A stretch of 64,000 bases of DNA from JALEFZ01 sp038527485 (lineage in GTDB: Bacteria; Bacteroidota; Bacteroidia; J057). The stretch lies in assembly GCA_038527485.1 (NCBI GenBank), contig JBCBFT010000010.1, positions 40,072 through 104,071 of the forward strand, in the 5' to 3' direction. This document shows positions 34,629 through 43,856 of the stretch, in pieces; positions within the stretch are counted from its first letter, which is position 1; each line of letters starts with the position of its first letter. The position numbers were made by a program, and so were the translations under genes. A model generated the notes under the pieces. That model was given only the letters and a program-made list of their open reading frames with translations, ran no database searches and was not told the origin of the DNA.

Positions 34629-34682
34629 AACTCTTGCTACGCTACACATTCCCCAATGTGTTGTACTAGCGTAACAAGAGTT
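34629..34682 (-). terminator. Three-tier hairpin with T-run on the minus strand
   Basis: Stems AACTCTTG/CAAGAGTT, TACGCTA/TAGCGTA and CACATT/AATGTG stack around a CCCC loop, with one mismatch and one bulge. On the minus strand a run of T follows. It ends a transcript coming from above 34682. Confidence 0.65.
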
Positions 34683-34834
34683 GAAAGAACGTAGAATACT
34701 GTGAGACCTAAATGTATGTATAAGATTTGATAATTGAAAATAATTTAAGTCAATAATTTATTTTAAAAATGAATATATTTATGGGGGATTTTCTATAGAT
34801 TGGGAGAAGTTTGTGGTGAATTTGTGGATAACTT

Positions 34835-34866
34835 AAAAGGCATCTGAACGCGTCCAGATGCCTTTT
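34835..34866 (-). terminator. Terminator of the TolC-HlyD-ABC operon
   Basis: AAAAGGCATCTG/CAGATGCCTTTT, 12-bp perfect stem with 8-base loop, 24 bases after the TolC gene. Confidence 0.88.
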
Positions 34867-34889
34867 CTATGGAAAAAGTGTAAGGAATG

Positions 34890-36317
34890 TTATCTGACCT
34901 CTTGTCCCAAAATACCGAGGTTATATCTTGTCTTCAATTGAGACTTCTGATTTTTTTGGATGAGTTCGATCAATTTTACACGGGCGCTGAGGTAACTTCT
35001 TTCTCGGGAGTTTACCAGAAATAATGAGCTTTCTCCTACTCTAAACAACTGACGCTCGGCCCCTAACAAACTATTATAATCTCGTACAGTCCGCTCATAC
35101 AATTGGATCTGCTCACGGGTAATGTTCCATTCATTGAAAGAAGCCTCGACTTTGAAGCGAATATTTTCCTGTTTATTGTCAAATTCCAGTCGTTTTTCCT
35201 GAATCTTTAATCGATTCATTTCAATCTTTCCCCTTTCTTTTCTCAAAAAAATCGGGAAAGAAAATTCTAGCCCCCACTTATAATCATTGATACTATACAT
35301 GGGCATCACTTCTCCACCTACGGGCTCCGACAGGGCATTGTATGTCACATTGATGATAGGCTTAAGTTGCTCGCGGGCCCATCTCTGATCGACTTCTAAT
35401 TGATCTATGGCGAATTGCGTCTGTCGAAGTTGCGGATGTTGGCTGAGAAAGGTATCTACGTCCATCGTAGACCAGGGCAAGTTTGAGTTCACTTGTGCGG
35501 GATCGACTACCTGAGGCACAGTGGCAGAGTCCACCTCAAGCGGTACGATGCCACGCTCCCAGAGGAAGACTTCCAGCTCCCTTGTAAAATTGATGTAGGC
35601 AAGCGTAGCTTCCTGAAGGTTAAGTTGACGGTTTTGAACTTGTATCCCTGCTTCGAGCGTGTCTACCGACGGCCGGTCCCCCAAGGCCGCTCCCTTTTTG
35701 ACAAACTCGTACCGTGTCATAGCCAAATCTAGCCCTTCTTCGAAGACTTGAAGGATGCTGTAAGCTTCGAACCACGCCCAGTACACTTGACCTGCTTCGT
35801 AGAGGAGCTCGTTGAGGAGGGCGTCTCGCTGTGCCTGTGTGCTTTGCTGAACGATCTTGGCTTGCTGGAGTGAAGCCCTTCGCTTATCGATAAACAGTCC
35901 CTGACCGACAGGCACAGTCACACCTGCATACCATAGGCCAGCATCAGGTAGGTTATTCTCGGGGTTGAGAAAGACACCACGCGTCTGTTCATACCCGCCT
36001 TTGACCTCTATACCGAACCATGTAGGTATTTTAAATCCTCCATCAATCAAGCTGTAATATTGCTTGTCGTCGAAGTACTTCTGATTGGTCGTCTGCAACA
36101 ACTTAGGATCAAAAGCACCTCTGGCTTGCTGCAGCTCCGCCCGTCCTTTATCCAATTGGATATTGGCTTGTATGGAGAGCGGGTGATGTTCTAGTACCCG
36201 CTCCATGAAGCCATCGAAAGACAAAGTCTGAAGGCTGTCAGCGTCTGTCACCTCATCTTGGCCCCATGAGTACAAGCCCAAAATGAGCAGGAAACTAAAT
36301 GCTAGAAAACGATGCAT
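34890..36317 (-). CDS. TolC-family outer-membrane channel
   Basis: A 475-residue outer-membrane protein with a signal peptide (MHRFLAFSFLLILGLYSWGQ). It is mostly long helices with two structurally repeated halves, as in TolC: LSFDGFMERVLEHHPLSIQANIQLDKGRAEL near the start, then ARGAFDPKLL, and in the second half RQTQFAIDQLEVDQRWAREQLKPIINVTYN and FSFPIFLRKERGKIEMNRLK. The conserved pattern of a helix pair followed by a beta segment supports outer-membrane channel function. It is the last gene of the operon that starts with the ABC protein (39474) and HlyD (37769), completing a tripartite exporter. The gap to HlyD is 84 bp and contains a short hairpin at 36369-36390. Confidence 0.9.
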   Translation of the reverse strand: MHRFLAFSFLLILGLYSWGQDEVTDADSLQTLSFDGFMERVLEHHPLSIQANIQLDKGRAELQQARGAFDPKLLQTTNQKYFDDKQYYSLIDGGFKIPTWFGIEVKGGYEQTRGVFLNPENNLPDAGLWYAGVTVPVGQGLFIDKRRASLQQAKIVQQSTQAQRDALLNELLYEAGQVYWAWFEAYSILQVFEEGLDLAMTRYEFVKKGAALGDRPSVDTLEAGIQVQNRQLNLQEATLAYINFTRELEVFLWERGIVPLEVDSATVPQVVDPAQVNSNLPWSTMDVDTFLSQHPQLRQTQFAIDQLEVDQRWAREQLKPIINVTYNALSEPVGGEVMPMYSINDYKWGLEFSFPIFLRKERGKIEMNRLKIQEKRLEFDNKQENIRFKVEASFNEWNITREQIQLYERTVRDYNSLLGAERQLFRVGESSLFLVNSRERSYLSARVKLIELIQKNQKSQLKTRYNLGILGQEVR

Positions 36318-36368
36318 GAAAATATGTTAAAGCTCTTGGAATGTTGAAGTTGAAAAAACAATCATGGG

Positions 36369-36390
36369 AGGGGACTTTTGTGTGTCCCCT
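36369..36390 (-). other. Intercistronic hairpin
   Basis: AGGGGAC/GTCCCCT, 7 bp with an 8-base loop, between the HlyD and TolC genes. It could stabilise or partially attenuate the operon transcript. Confidence 0.45.
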
Positions 36391-36401
36391 TCCTCATCTG
36401 A

Positions 36402-37769
36402 TTATTTCTTTTCCTTGTCTTTATCTTCTTTGGCACCCTCTTCCTGCAAGGGCTTGTAGTAATCTGCTGGGAAGCCATTGATCTGACGCCATAGCTCGTA
36501 CCAGATCCTCACGTCTTTGAGGAGCATCATACTATTAGCGCCAGCTCCTACTCTGAGTGCCTCTGGCCAAGGCGCATCGTCAGGATCTTGCGCGACGAGG
36601 ACACGATATTTGCCATTGTCACTGACGAAGTTGTCGATCGCGAAGATCTCTCCGCCGTAGGTCCCAAAGCTGCTGTTGGGCCAGCCTGAGAAGATGATCG
36701 CTGGCCAGCCATCAAACTGCAAGCGCACATGCTGCCCTTTCTCCAAGAGGGGAAGGTCCATCGGCATGACGTACAGCTCTACGGCTAAGTCATACTTCGC
36801 AGGCATGATACTTACGATCTCTGCCCCCTCCTTGATGGTCTCACCGATACCCGACTGAATCGCCTTGGTCACATAACCCGTCTGTGGAGAGGTGATGTAG
36901 TGGTATCCAAAGCGTACAGAGAGATTCTTGATCTTATTTTTCATCTTGGTCACAGTCGCCTCTGCATCAAACTGACTCGACAAGGCCGTAAATTTATCCG
37001 ATTCTGACTTGGCAATGTCCTTGTCATACTCTGCTCGGATGGAAGTGATTTCGACGCGCGCATTGAGCACCATATTTTGACTCGTGAGTAATTTATTTTG
37101 AGCCGAGATCACCTTCGCTTGAGCTTCACGCGCTTTCAACTTTCGATTTTCAAGATCCGTCAGTGACTTCAAGCCTGCATCATACAGCCCTTGCATACGC
37201 TCGTACTGGTCTTGGGCAATGTCAAAGTTGGTCGATGCTGCTTGATAGTCAATGCTGTCACTCGTCACTTTCAGCAAAGATTGTTGGAGCTTATTTTCTG
37301 CTTGCTGGAGTTTCAATCTACGCCCTTCCTTGAGGGCAGCAATCTGTTGCTCCATGGCTTGTACTTTTTGCTTGTAGGATATGACAGACATCTCTTTAGC
37401 CTTCAACTGCTGATCGTTGTTGTTGATCACGTTGGGATCAAAGTACTCGTCTTTAGTTTCGGAGATAAAAAGAATGGTATCTCCTTTATTGACGAAATCT
37501 CCTTCTCGTACATACCAGTTCTCGATTCGACCTGCGATGATCGAATGGATCGTCTGTGGACGCTGATCAGGTCTCAGCGTCGTCATATTTCCTCTGGCTC
37601 GGATATTTTGTGTCCATGGGAGAAACATGATACCCAATGCGATCACAAAAATCGTCCAGATGATTCGTGTCAGTACTCTACCAGAATGGCGACTTTCCAC
37701 CTCAGATAGCGAGTGGTAGTCGGCTATCGGGATGTCATCGTTGATTCTGCTTGGCGAAATATTGAGCAT
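36402..37769 (-). CDS. HlyD-family membrane-fusion (periplasmic adaptor) protein
   Basis: A 455-residue adaptor. A short cytoplasmic N terminus, one membrane helix (about residues 32-52, RIIWTIFVIALGIMFLPW), then the split biotinyl-lipoyl domain: TIHSIIAGRIENWYVREGDFVNKGDTI near 80 and YHYITSPQTGYVTKAIQSGIG near 292, separated by a long alpha-helical coiled coil (about 120-280). The beta-barrel segment follows (LAVELYVMPMDLPLLEKG). It links the inner-membrane ABC protein to the TolC channel. Its start overlaps the end of the ABC gene by 35 bases; the next Met would delete the membrane helix, so the overlap is genuine. The Lys/Asp/Glu-rich C terminus is unusual. Confidence 0.92.
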   Translation of the reverse strand: MLNISPSRINDDIPIADYHSLSEVESRHSGRVLTRIIWTIFVIALGIMFLPWTQNIRARGNMTTLRPDQRPQTIHSIIAGRIENWYVREGDFVNKGDTILFISETKDEYFDPNVINNNDQQLKAKEMSVISYKQKVQAMEQQIAALKEGRRLKLQQAENKLQQSLLKVTSDSIDYQAASTNFDIAQDQYERMQGLYDAGLKSLTDLENRKLKAREAQAKVISAQNKLLTSQNMVLNARVEITSIRAEYDKDIAKSESDKFTALSSQFDAEATVTKMKNKIKNLSVRFGYHYITSPQTGYVTKAIQSGIGETIKEGAEIVSIMPAKYDLAVELYVMPMDLPLLEKGQHVRLQFDGWPAIIFSGWPNSSFGTYGGEIFAIDNFVSDNGKYRVLVAQDPDDAPWPEALRVGAGANSMMLLKDVRIWYELWRQINGFPADYYKPLQEEGAKEDKDKEKK

Positions 37770-39474
37770 ATTGATTCAAATGATTGGGTTGAATATGAAC
37801 AAAAGGTCCACTTTGAATGATGCGCCCATCTTTCATGATGGCGACTTGGTCAGACTTGCTTGCGAAATAAGGGTCAGAAGAGACCGCTACAAGCGTCCAC
37901 TCGTTTTCTCTGGCAGTGAGGAAATCCACAATTCGGATTCGATCCTGCTCATCCATGTGTTCTAGCGCGTCCTCTAGTAGGAGCAGTTTGGGCTTATCTG
38001 CGATGCTACGCGCCAGCAGCAACTTCTGTACGATACTTCTAGGCAGTTTCTTGCCTTGAGGGTCGAGCACCGTATGATAGCCTTGTGGGAGACGCTTGAT
38101 GAAGTCTGTCAGGCCCAGATTTTGGATGGCCCACTTGACATTGTCAAATGTGGCAGCCTCTCTCCCAATGGTAATATTCTCAAGCACCGTTCCTTCAAAT
38201 AGCTGCTCTTGCGTCAAGGAGTCCCCAATAATGGATCTCAAAGAGACAAGATCTAAGCTGCCTTTGGAAAGGCCATTGTAGGAGATGCTTCCATGCTGCA
38301 CATCATACATCCCACCCAGGATGTAGAGAAGTGTACTTTTTCCAGATTTATTCTCACCAGTAACGACCCATTTTTCTCCACTCAAAGCTTTGAACGAAAG
38401 ATCCCTCAGTGTGGGCGTTTGCTGGCCAGGATATCCAAAGGTTACATTGTCCAGCTCGACATAGACGCCGCAGGTCATGCACTCGCGTACCATGTCCATC
38501 CCTTCATCCTGCTCAAGCTCGAGGTCTGTCACCTGTCCGATCTTCTCTAGAGAAGTGAGGATATCGTAGATGGTCTCCAGACTGAATACCAGCTTTTCTA
38601 CAGAGCTCATGATGCTCAAGATGATGATCTCTGCTGCAACGAACTGTCCGATGTTCATCTGCTGCTCCATCACCAGTATTCCTCCCAGAGCAAGCAGGCC
38701 AAGTGCAACGACGACCTTGAAACCGACCATGAGGTAGTACTGCTGGATCAGAATCCCAAAGTGGTTCTCTCTTGCTGTGAGATAGTTCTCTACCTGATCG
38801 TCCATCTTCTCCAAGTGCAAGTTCGTGCGCCCAGCAAGCTTGAAGGTGTTGCTGGTACGTGCCAGTTCTTCCAGCCAGTGCGCAACTTTGTATTTGTACT
38901 TTGATTCTTTCAGACTTGTCGCCAGTCCTCTCTGCCCAGACCATCTAAATATCCCGATGATCAATAGGACCATCAAGACGCTAAATGCGATGAAGAATGG
39001 GTGATAGAATGAGAGCAGAATCAACCCAAAGATGGTTTGTAGCCCTGCTGCTGAGAAATCTAAAAGAATTTTGGAAAGCGATTTTTGAACCGAAATGATA
39101 TCAAAAAACCTGTTCATCAATTCTGGCGCATAGTGCTTATACAGTACCTCCAGCCTGATACGCGGAATTCTGTAGGCGAATTCAAATGCTGCACGGGTAA
39201 AAATTTTCTGCTGCAAATCCTCCGTGATGCGTAGTTGAAAGATCTGTAGTGCTCCTTGAATGGCAACTCCAGCAACGACAATGGCTACGAGTACAACCCA
39301 AGCAGTATTGAGCTGGCCCCCTTGGATGAAGTTAATGATCGCTTGTATACCCAAAGGGAGCGATAGGCTCACAAGACCAGCGAAGACCGCATACACATAC
39401 ATGTTGCGAATTTCGTCGCGATCGGGCTTGAGGAGGCGCCAAAATCGCTGTGTGGGAGTGAAAGGCGTTGACAT
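37735..39474 (-). CDS. ABC exporter with degenerate nucleotide-binding domain
   Basis: A 579-residue half-transporter: six-helix membrane domain (about 25-310, for example PLGIQAIINFIQGGQL and LLALGGILVMEQQ) and a C-terminal ABC domain (335-560). Walker A is intact (GENKSGKST near 370). The other motifs depart from consensus: the LSGGQ signature reads KLPRSIVQK, Walker B plus catalytic Glu reads LLLLEDALEHMD (Glu-Asp where Asp-Glu is expected), and the switch His is absent (VAVSSDP). So ATP binding is likely but hydrolysis at a canonical site is doubtful. There is no N-terminal C39 peptidase. It is the first gene of an operon with HlyD and TolC, so it should form a tripartite type I-like exporter; a working partner subunit may be encoded elsewhere. 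Substrate unknown. Confidence 0.88.
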   Translation of the reverse strand: MSTPFTPTQRFWRLLKPDRDEIRNMYVYAVFAGLVSLSLPLGIQAIINFIQGGQLNTAWVVLVAIVVAGVAIQGALQIFQLRITEDLQQKIFTRAAFEFAYRIPRIRLEVLYKHYAPELMNRFFDIISVQKSLSKILLDFSAAGLQTIFGLILLSFYHPFFIAFSVLMVLLIIGIFRWSGQRGLATSLKESKYKYKVAHWLEELARTSNTFKLAGRTNLHLEKMDDQVENYLTARENHFGILIQQYYLMVGFKVVVALGLLALGGILVMEQQMNIGQFVAAEIIILSIMSSVEKLVFSLETIYDILTSLEKIGQVTDLELEQDEGMDMVRECMTCGVYVELDNVTFGYPGQQTPTLRDLSFKALSGEKWVVTGENKSGKSTLLYILGGMYDVQHGSISYNGLSKGSLDLVSLRSIIGDSLTQEQLFEGTVLENITIGREAATFDNVKWAIQNLGLTDFIKRLPQGYHTVLDPQGKKLPRSIVQKLLLARSIADKPKLLLLEDALEHMDEQDRIRIVDFLTARENEWTLVAVSSDPYFASKSDQVAIMKDGRIIQSGPFVHIQPNHLNQYAQYFAKQNQR

Positions 39475-39935
39475 ATCTTTATGAATTGAAATTGATCAAT
39501 GTTGAATAAGCCAGAAGGCATTTTTATGTAAATACATGAAAGTCTTTATATATGCTCATGTATTGATTTATGTATAGTATTGATTGTGAGTGTATTCATG
39601 GTGATTTTTAAGTTTTGTGTTACGAAAAAAGAGACGATGAGTTATCATCAAGGATCTGTATGAGACCATCGTTTTAAGAGAAAATTGGAATCTATTGTTG
39701 TTTGAAATGCCAAGTCCATATAGATATTTAGGATAAATACTGATTGACTTGTGCGCGCGTGTAGTAGAACTCTGACTAGGTTTTGATATTCATAAATGAA
39801 ACTATTTCAACATGAGAATGTTCGGATTATAATGGAGGATTGTTCCTCTGGTTAAACTTTGTAAAGTATCAGGAAAAGAACGCGTGTAAAGGGCACAGCA
39901 TACTTCCTAAGAAGTATACTGTGTCGGGATTTAGA
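39475..39935. other. AT-rich intergenic region
   Basis: Upstream region of the export operon. Apart from the terminator at 39894-39923 I see only AT-rich sequence and no convincing promoter match or ORF. Confidence 0.45.
39894..39923 (-). terminator. Terminator after the SulP gene
   Basis: CACAGCATACTTC pairs with GAAGTATACTGTG (one mismatch) around a CTAA loop, 13 bases past the SulP stop on the minus strand. Confidence 0.75.
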
Positions 39936-41585
39936 TTAAGATTCTGCTGTCACAACACTGCTAACAGACTGTTCTCCGTTTTCTTTCTTTTGTTTCTTCT
40001 TAGCCAGGGACACATCATTCTTCAGAATGACCTCTCCAAAAGCAGAAACAGGATCTATTTGCTCCTTCTTCGATTTAAAGTTGATCGTCTCTACGATGAT
40101 CCCACGCGTAGAAGCATTCTGTTTGAAGTCCTCAATGATCTCCAATATATCCGTATGAATGTTTTTGGTCTTGGACTTATCAATGATGACATGCGCGTCG
40201 TCTGGTAACTGGTTCAAAGTACGCATGATGCTCGCCTTGTTGAGGAAGCTCACATCTTCGGACATCTCGATGGTGATCGGTTCCCCTTCCTTGTATGCAT
40301 TCGGATCAAAGTGGTAGGGAACTTTGTAATTGTTCCACAAGATCTGAACGATGGCTACCGCCATACCCATACCGATACCTACCAACAGGTCAAAGGCAAG
40401 AATCCCCACGATGGTGATGATAAAGGGAATGAATTGCCCCATGCCCTTGTCGTACATTGCTTTGAAGGTCGCGGGTTTGGCTAGTTTGAAGCCTACAATA
40501 AATAGAATGGCAGCCAAGCTGGCCATAGGGATCATATTCAAGAGCGTCGGAATAGTCATCACAGATACCAGGAGCAAGATACCATGAAAGAATGCCGAAG
40601 CCTTGGTTTTTCCACCTGATTGAATGTTGGCAGAGCTTCGCACGATGACTTGGGTAATGGGAAGTCCCCCGATCATACCAGAAACCATGTTGCCTGTCCC
40701 TTGGGCGATCAACTCACGGTTGGTGGGGGTCACGCGTTTTTGAGGGTCCAACTTGTCTGTCGCCTCTACACAGAGTAGTGTCTCCAAACTGGCAACTACA
40801 GCGATGGTTCCTGCGACGATCCATACTTCAGAGTTGAAGATCTGGCTGAAATCAGGAAGTGTAAACTGTCCAAAGAATCCTGCGAGCGAATCGGGTACTG
40901 GAATACTCACCAGTTGGCTCTCGGAGAAAGTAAATATCCCCGACTGGGTGAAGTAGAACACCAATCCTACGCCCACGAGTACAGCCACTAAGGGCCCCTG
41001 AATCAGTTTTGCAAATCCTTGTCTCTTAATGAACGGCTGCTCCCACAGAATCAAAATGGCTAGGCCAATAGCTGTAATCAGCAGGGTTCCTCCATTGGCG
41101 GAGCTAAGTAACTCACCTGGATTGCTAAAGATGAGTTCTTTGAAGGAATCCTTGGATACACCCAAGGCAACAGCGAACTGCTTCCAAAAGATATAGATTC
41201 CGATACCTGCCAACATACCTTTGATGACGGAGGTGGGGAAGTAATATCCGATGACACCCGCTTTCAGTATCCCCAGTGTGATCTGGATGACACCTGCGAT
41301 GACAGTCGCTAACAGAAAAATTTCAAAAGCCCCTAGGTCCTTTACGGCCATGGCGACGATAGCGGCAAGTCCTGCTGCGGGTCCACTTACACCCAAAGGT
41401 GAACCACTCATAAGCGCTACAACTGTACCGCCAACAATACCTGCTATAAGTCCTGAAAAAAGCGGGGCATCCGAAGCTGATGCGATTCCTAAGCATAAAG
41501 GCAAAGCTACCAGGAAGACCACAATACTTGCTGGTAGGTCGCTCTTTAGGTTAGAAAAGAATCCGGTTTTTTGTTCGGTATTCAT
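39936..41585 (-). CDS. SulP-family inorganic anion transporter with STAS domain
   Basis: A 549-residue membrane transporter (SLC26/SulP family). The N-terminal signature is present: DLPASIVVFLVALPLCLGIASASDAP, then GLIAGIVGGTVVALMSGSPLGVSGPAAG. About 12 helices (residues 15-420) carry the family motifs including TNRELIAQGTGNMVSGMIGGLPIT. A cytoplasmic STAS domain follows at about 440-520 (EMSEDVSFLNKASIMRTL). The family moves sulfate or bicarbonate, and the family alone does not decide which; no carbonic anhydrase gene is adjacent. It lies 117 bp after a small membrane protein gene and a TetR gene, so regulation by that TetR is likely. Confidence 0.93.
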   Translation of the reverse strand: MNTEQKTGFFSNLKSDLPASIVVFLVALPLCLGIASASDAPLFSGLIAGIVGGTVVALMSGSPLGVSGPAAGLAAIVAMAVKDLGAFEIFLLATVIAGVIQITLGILKAGVIGYYFPTSVIKGMLAGIGIYIFWKQFAVALGVSKDSFKELIFSNPGELLSSANGGTLLITAIGLAILILWEQPFIKRQGFAKLIQGPLVAVLVGVGLVFYFTQSGIFTFSESQLVSIPVPDSLAGFFGQFTLPDFSQIFNSEVWIVAGTIAVVASLETLLCVEATDKLDPQKRVTPTNRELIAQGTGNMVSGMIGGLPITQVIVRSSANIQSGGKTKASAFFHGILLLVSVMTIPTLLNMIPMASLAAILFIVGFKLAKPATFKAMYDKGMGQFIPFIITIVGILAFDLLVGIGMGMAVAIVQILWNNYKVPYHFDPNAYKEGEPITIEMSEDVSFLNKASIMRTLNQLPDDAHVIIDKSKTKNIHTDILEIIEDFKQNASTRGIIVETINFKSKKEQIDPVSAFGEVILKNDVSLAKKKQKKENGEQSVSSVVTAES

Positions 41586-41702
41586 GTGTTTTATGTTAGT
41601 AAGATAGGGGAGCAGGTACGTAGGTCTGAATGTACATTGCTCCGAAAAAGTGTGTGTTGAAAAAATAGTGTGTTCCTAACAATAGTAGCCCGTCAATACA
41701 TC

Positions 41703-42035
41703 TCAGGACTCTGGAGGTGGGGTAGGGATATCGAAATACAGGACTTCTGACCATTGAATTTCATGGTCTTGCAAGGTGATTTCCTGGATTTTATGTTTGA
41801 CAAAGTATCTTCTTCCTTCGTAGGTGTATTCTGAGTACTCTTTCTCTGCTTCTTGGGAGGGAGCACTTTCTGTTTCACTTGTTTCGTTGAGCTCGGTAGG
41901 ATCAATGAGTGAATTCATGCTATACTTGGGTGCGACGATGCTGGACAAGCCCAATATCAGGACGATCAAGAGAATAGCCTGTAGCCTTTCTCCTGCTCGG
42001 TATGATATAAGGATTTGTCTCGTATTCGTACGCAT
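41703..42035 (-). CDS. Small single-pass membrane protein, unknown
   Basis: A 110-residue protein with a basic N terminus, one hydrophobic segment (about residues 18-36, LQAILLIVLILGLSSIVAP), an acidic Ser/Glu-rich linker and a folded C-terminal portion (YEGRRYFVKHKIQEITLQ) ending in a Pro-rich tail TPPPES. I do not recognise a family. It begins 3 bp after the TetR stop and is followed 117 bp later by the SulP gene, so it belongs to that operon. It could modulate the transporter or be an unrelated envelope protein. Confidence 0.6.
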   Translation of the reverse strand: MRTNTRQILISYRAGERLQAILLIVLILGLSSIVAPKYSMNSLIDPTELNETSETESAPSQEAEKEYSEYTYEGRRYFVKHKIQEITLQDHEIQWSEVLYFDIPTPPPES

Positions 42036-42038
42036 GCT

Positions 42039-42695
42039 CTATGTATCTATCGACCTAAATACAAGTTCTTGATAAAACCGTGGAATGACATCTTTTCCTT
42101 TTACGACATCGGTTAGTTTGGGGAGATGCTCAGCAAAGTAACGCTGATACTGTGCACCCTCTATGACCGTGGAGACCAACATATGCGGATATTGGTACTT
42201 TGGATTGATCTCTAAAATGATTTTGCTCACCCGCTCTACTAGCTTTTTGTAGCCTGTAAATACGCCTGCTTGATTTTCTTGATCTACAGATTTATTGAGA
42301 TAGGCCTTGGATGACTCCGCGATTACAATGTGATTGAGTTTAGCCTCATTGATATGTCGGAAGCTTCTGTCCTCAGTTACTTGTTCAGTGAGGACCTCTA
42401 TAGCCTGTGTCAGACGTTTTCTGGGAGAATCAATATTGGCTAAACTGAAAACCAATCGATACTCCATCCATCCCCAGTACCATGCGGTAATGTAGAGAAG
42501 CAGTTTATGCTTACTTTCAAAGTATCGGTAGATCGAGGCCTCTGTCGAACGAATAGCCTTGGCTAACTTCCTGAACGTGAATCGTTCGAAGCCGATTTCA
42601 TCAATCATTTCGATGCTTCCTGTAATGATTCTCCGTCCGAGATCGCTAGACTCTGGATCTTTGAGATAAATGCACGCATTTACCTCAGGGCGCAT
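42039..42695 (-). CDS. TetR-family transcriptional regulator
   Basis: A 218-residue regulator. The N-terminal DNA-binding helices are GRRIITGSIEMIDEIGFERF and TFRKLAKAIRSTEASIYRYF near residues 40-60, followed by KHKLLLYITAWYWGW, the typical TetR opening of the ligand domain. The C-terminal domain is not assignable. The frame also allows a TTG start at 42716; I prefer ATG 42695, with AAGGAG upstream at about 42713-42708 acting as a possible ribosome-binding site. It heads the group with the small membrane protein and SulP transporter. Confidence 0.85.
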   Translation of the reverse strand: MRPEVNACIYLKDPESSDLGRRIITGSIEMIDEIGFERFTFRKLAKAIRSTEASIYRYFESKHKLLLYITAWYWGWMEYRLVFSLANIDSPRKRLTQAIEVLTEQVTEDRSFRHINEAKLNHIVIAESSKAYLNKSVDQENQAGVFTGYKKLVERVSKIILEINPKYQYPHMLVSTVIEGAQYQRYFAEHLPKLTDVVKGKDVIPRFYQELVFRSIDT

Positions 42696-42891
42696 ATGTA
42701 CTAATATCTCCTTCAATCTGACTTAATTTCTTACTAATATAATAGTATTACTATCAATACAGCAAGTATAACGTATATATTTGGCCAAGGTTCTTGATTT
42801 CAAAGAAATACAGTCCTAATAAATTGTTAAAGTTGAAGTATGAGACGTGGGAGAATAGGAAATATTGCTTGCATACTGAAGGACTCAACAT

Positions 42892-42923
42892 AAAAAAATC
42901 GGCACCGGGAGACCCGATGCCGA
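42892..42923 (-). terminator. Intrinsic terminator of yebC
   Basis: TCGGCACCGGG (42899-42909) pairs with CCCGATGCCGA (42913-42923), one mismatch, 3-base loop; on the minus strand a run of T follows. It is 24 bases after the yebC stop. Confidence 0.88.
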
Positions 42924-42947
42924 ACAACAAAAATTGTAGCTGTTGAA

Positions 42948-43694
42948 TTATTCTTCAGCGAGGGCTGCTTCCAACTCCTCGGTCATCTCCATGTTGTGAA
43001 ATACTTGTTGTACATCGTCGTCATCCTCGATAATGTCTATCAGTTTCAAAACGGCTTTCGCTCTTTCTACGTCTAGATTCACTGTTGTAGTAGGCAGGCG
43101 ATTGAGGGAGGATTCGGCATCGATATTCAGTTCCTCAATCTTGGCATTGAGGCTGCCATAATCTTCGAAAGCACAATAAGCTACGTAGTTATCTCCATCT
43201 AGCTCAATGTCTTCGAGGCCACCATCTAGCAATTCCATGGTGATTTCTTCTTCATCATGCCCTTCTGCAGGAAAAATGAAAATCCCTTTGCGATTAAACA
43301 TGTAGTCTACTGAGCCAGATTTCCCCATAGAGCCGCCATACTTGTTGAAGTAGGAACGGACATTTGCTACTGTCCGATTGTTGTTATCAGTCAGTGCTTC
43401 TACAAAAACAGCTACGCCATTGGGTGCATATCCTTCGAAGGTCACTTCGTCGTAGCTCGTGCCGTCGGCGCCTGAGCCTTTGTTGATGGCTCCATCGATG
43501 CGGTCTTTGGGTACAGAGGCTTTTCTAGCATTCTTGATCGCCATCCGTAGGCGAGGATTGGCGTCTGGGTCAGGCCCACCTTCTTTTGTCGCTACCGCAA
43601 CCTCTTTGATCAATTTGGTAAACAACTTAGCGCGCTTGGCATCTTGCGCCCCTTTGCGGTGTTTGATATTGGCCCATTTACTGTGTCCTGCCAT
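42948..43694 (-). CDS. yebC: YebC/PmpR-family protein
   Basis: A 248-residue protein matching the YebC family end to end. The signature MAGHSKWANIKHRKGAQDAKR starts at the ATG at 43694; the frame extends 21 residues upstream, but that start is not supported. Further motifs are LRMAIKNARKASVPKDRID, then GYAPNGVAVFVEALTDNNNRT and NVRSYFNKYGGSMGKSGSV, all typical. Family members are described as DNA-binding regulators, and some as factors that relieve ribosome stalling at proline-rich stretches; I do not choose between these. Monocistronic, with its own terminator at 42892-42923. Confidence 0.96.
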   Translation of the reverse strand: MAGHSKWANIKHRKGAQDAKRAKLFTKLIKEVAVATKEGGPDPDANPRLRMAIKNARKASVPKDRIDGAINKGSGADGTSYDEVTFEGYAPNGVAVFVEALTDNNNRTVANVRSYFNKYGGSMGKSGSVDYMFNRKGIFIFPAEGHDEEEITMELLDGGLEDIELDGDNYVAYCAFEDYGSLNAKIEELNIDAESSLNRLPTTTVNLDVERAKAVLKLIDIIEDDDDVQQVFHNMEMTEELEAALAEE

Positions 43695-43767
43695 GAGGGA
43701 TATCCTTGCTTGGTTATAATCTTCTAGGGAGTTGATCAAAATCAACAACAAAAACAAAAATAAATAA

Positions 43768-43795
43768 GTCGCTGAGTATATTGCAACTCAGCGAC
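43768..43795 (-). terminator. Terminator after the 708-residue protein gene
   Basis: GTCGCTGAGT/ACTCAGCGAC, 10-bp perfect stem with 8-base loop. On the minus strand a T-rich tail (TTATTTATTTTTG) follows. Confidence 0.82.
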
Positions 43796-43856
43796 CGAAA
43801 ATCTTCTACACGTGGTTAAATTTACATAAACAGAGGTGAATACGTGCAGGGTATTT

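Larger units (their letters stand above)
34372..34889. other. Intergenic region with two terminator hairpins
   Basis: Between the tail-fibre-like gene and the export operon, both on the minus strand. It contains hairpins at 34629-34682 and 34835-34866; the 150 AT-rich bases between them hold no ORF. No clear promoter was found. Confidence 0.5.
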
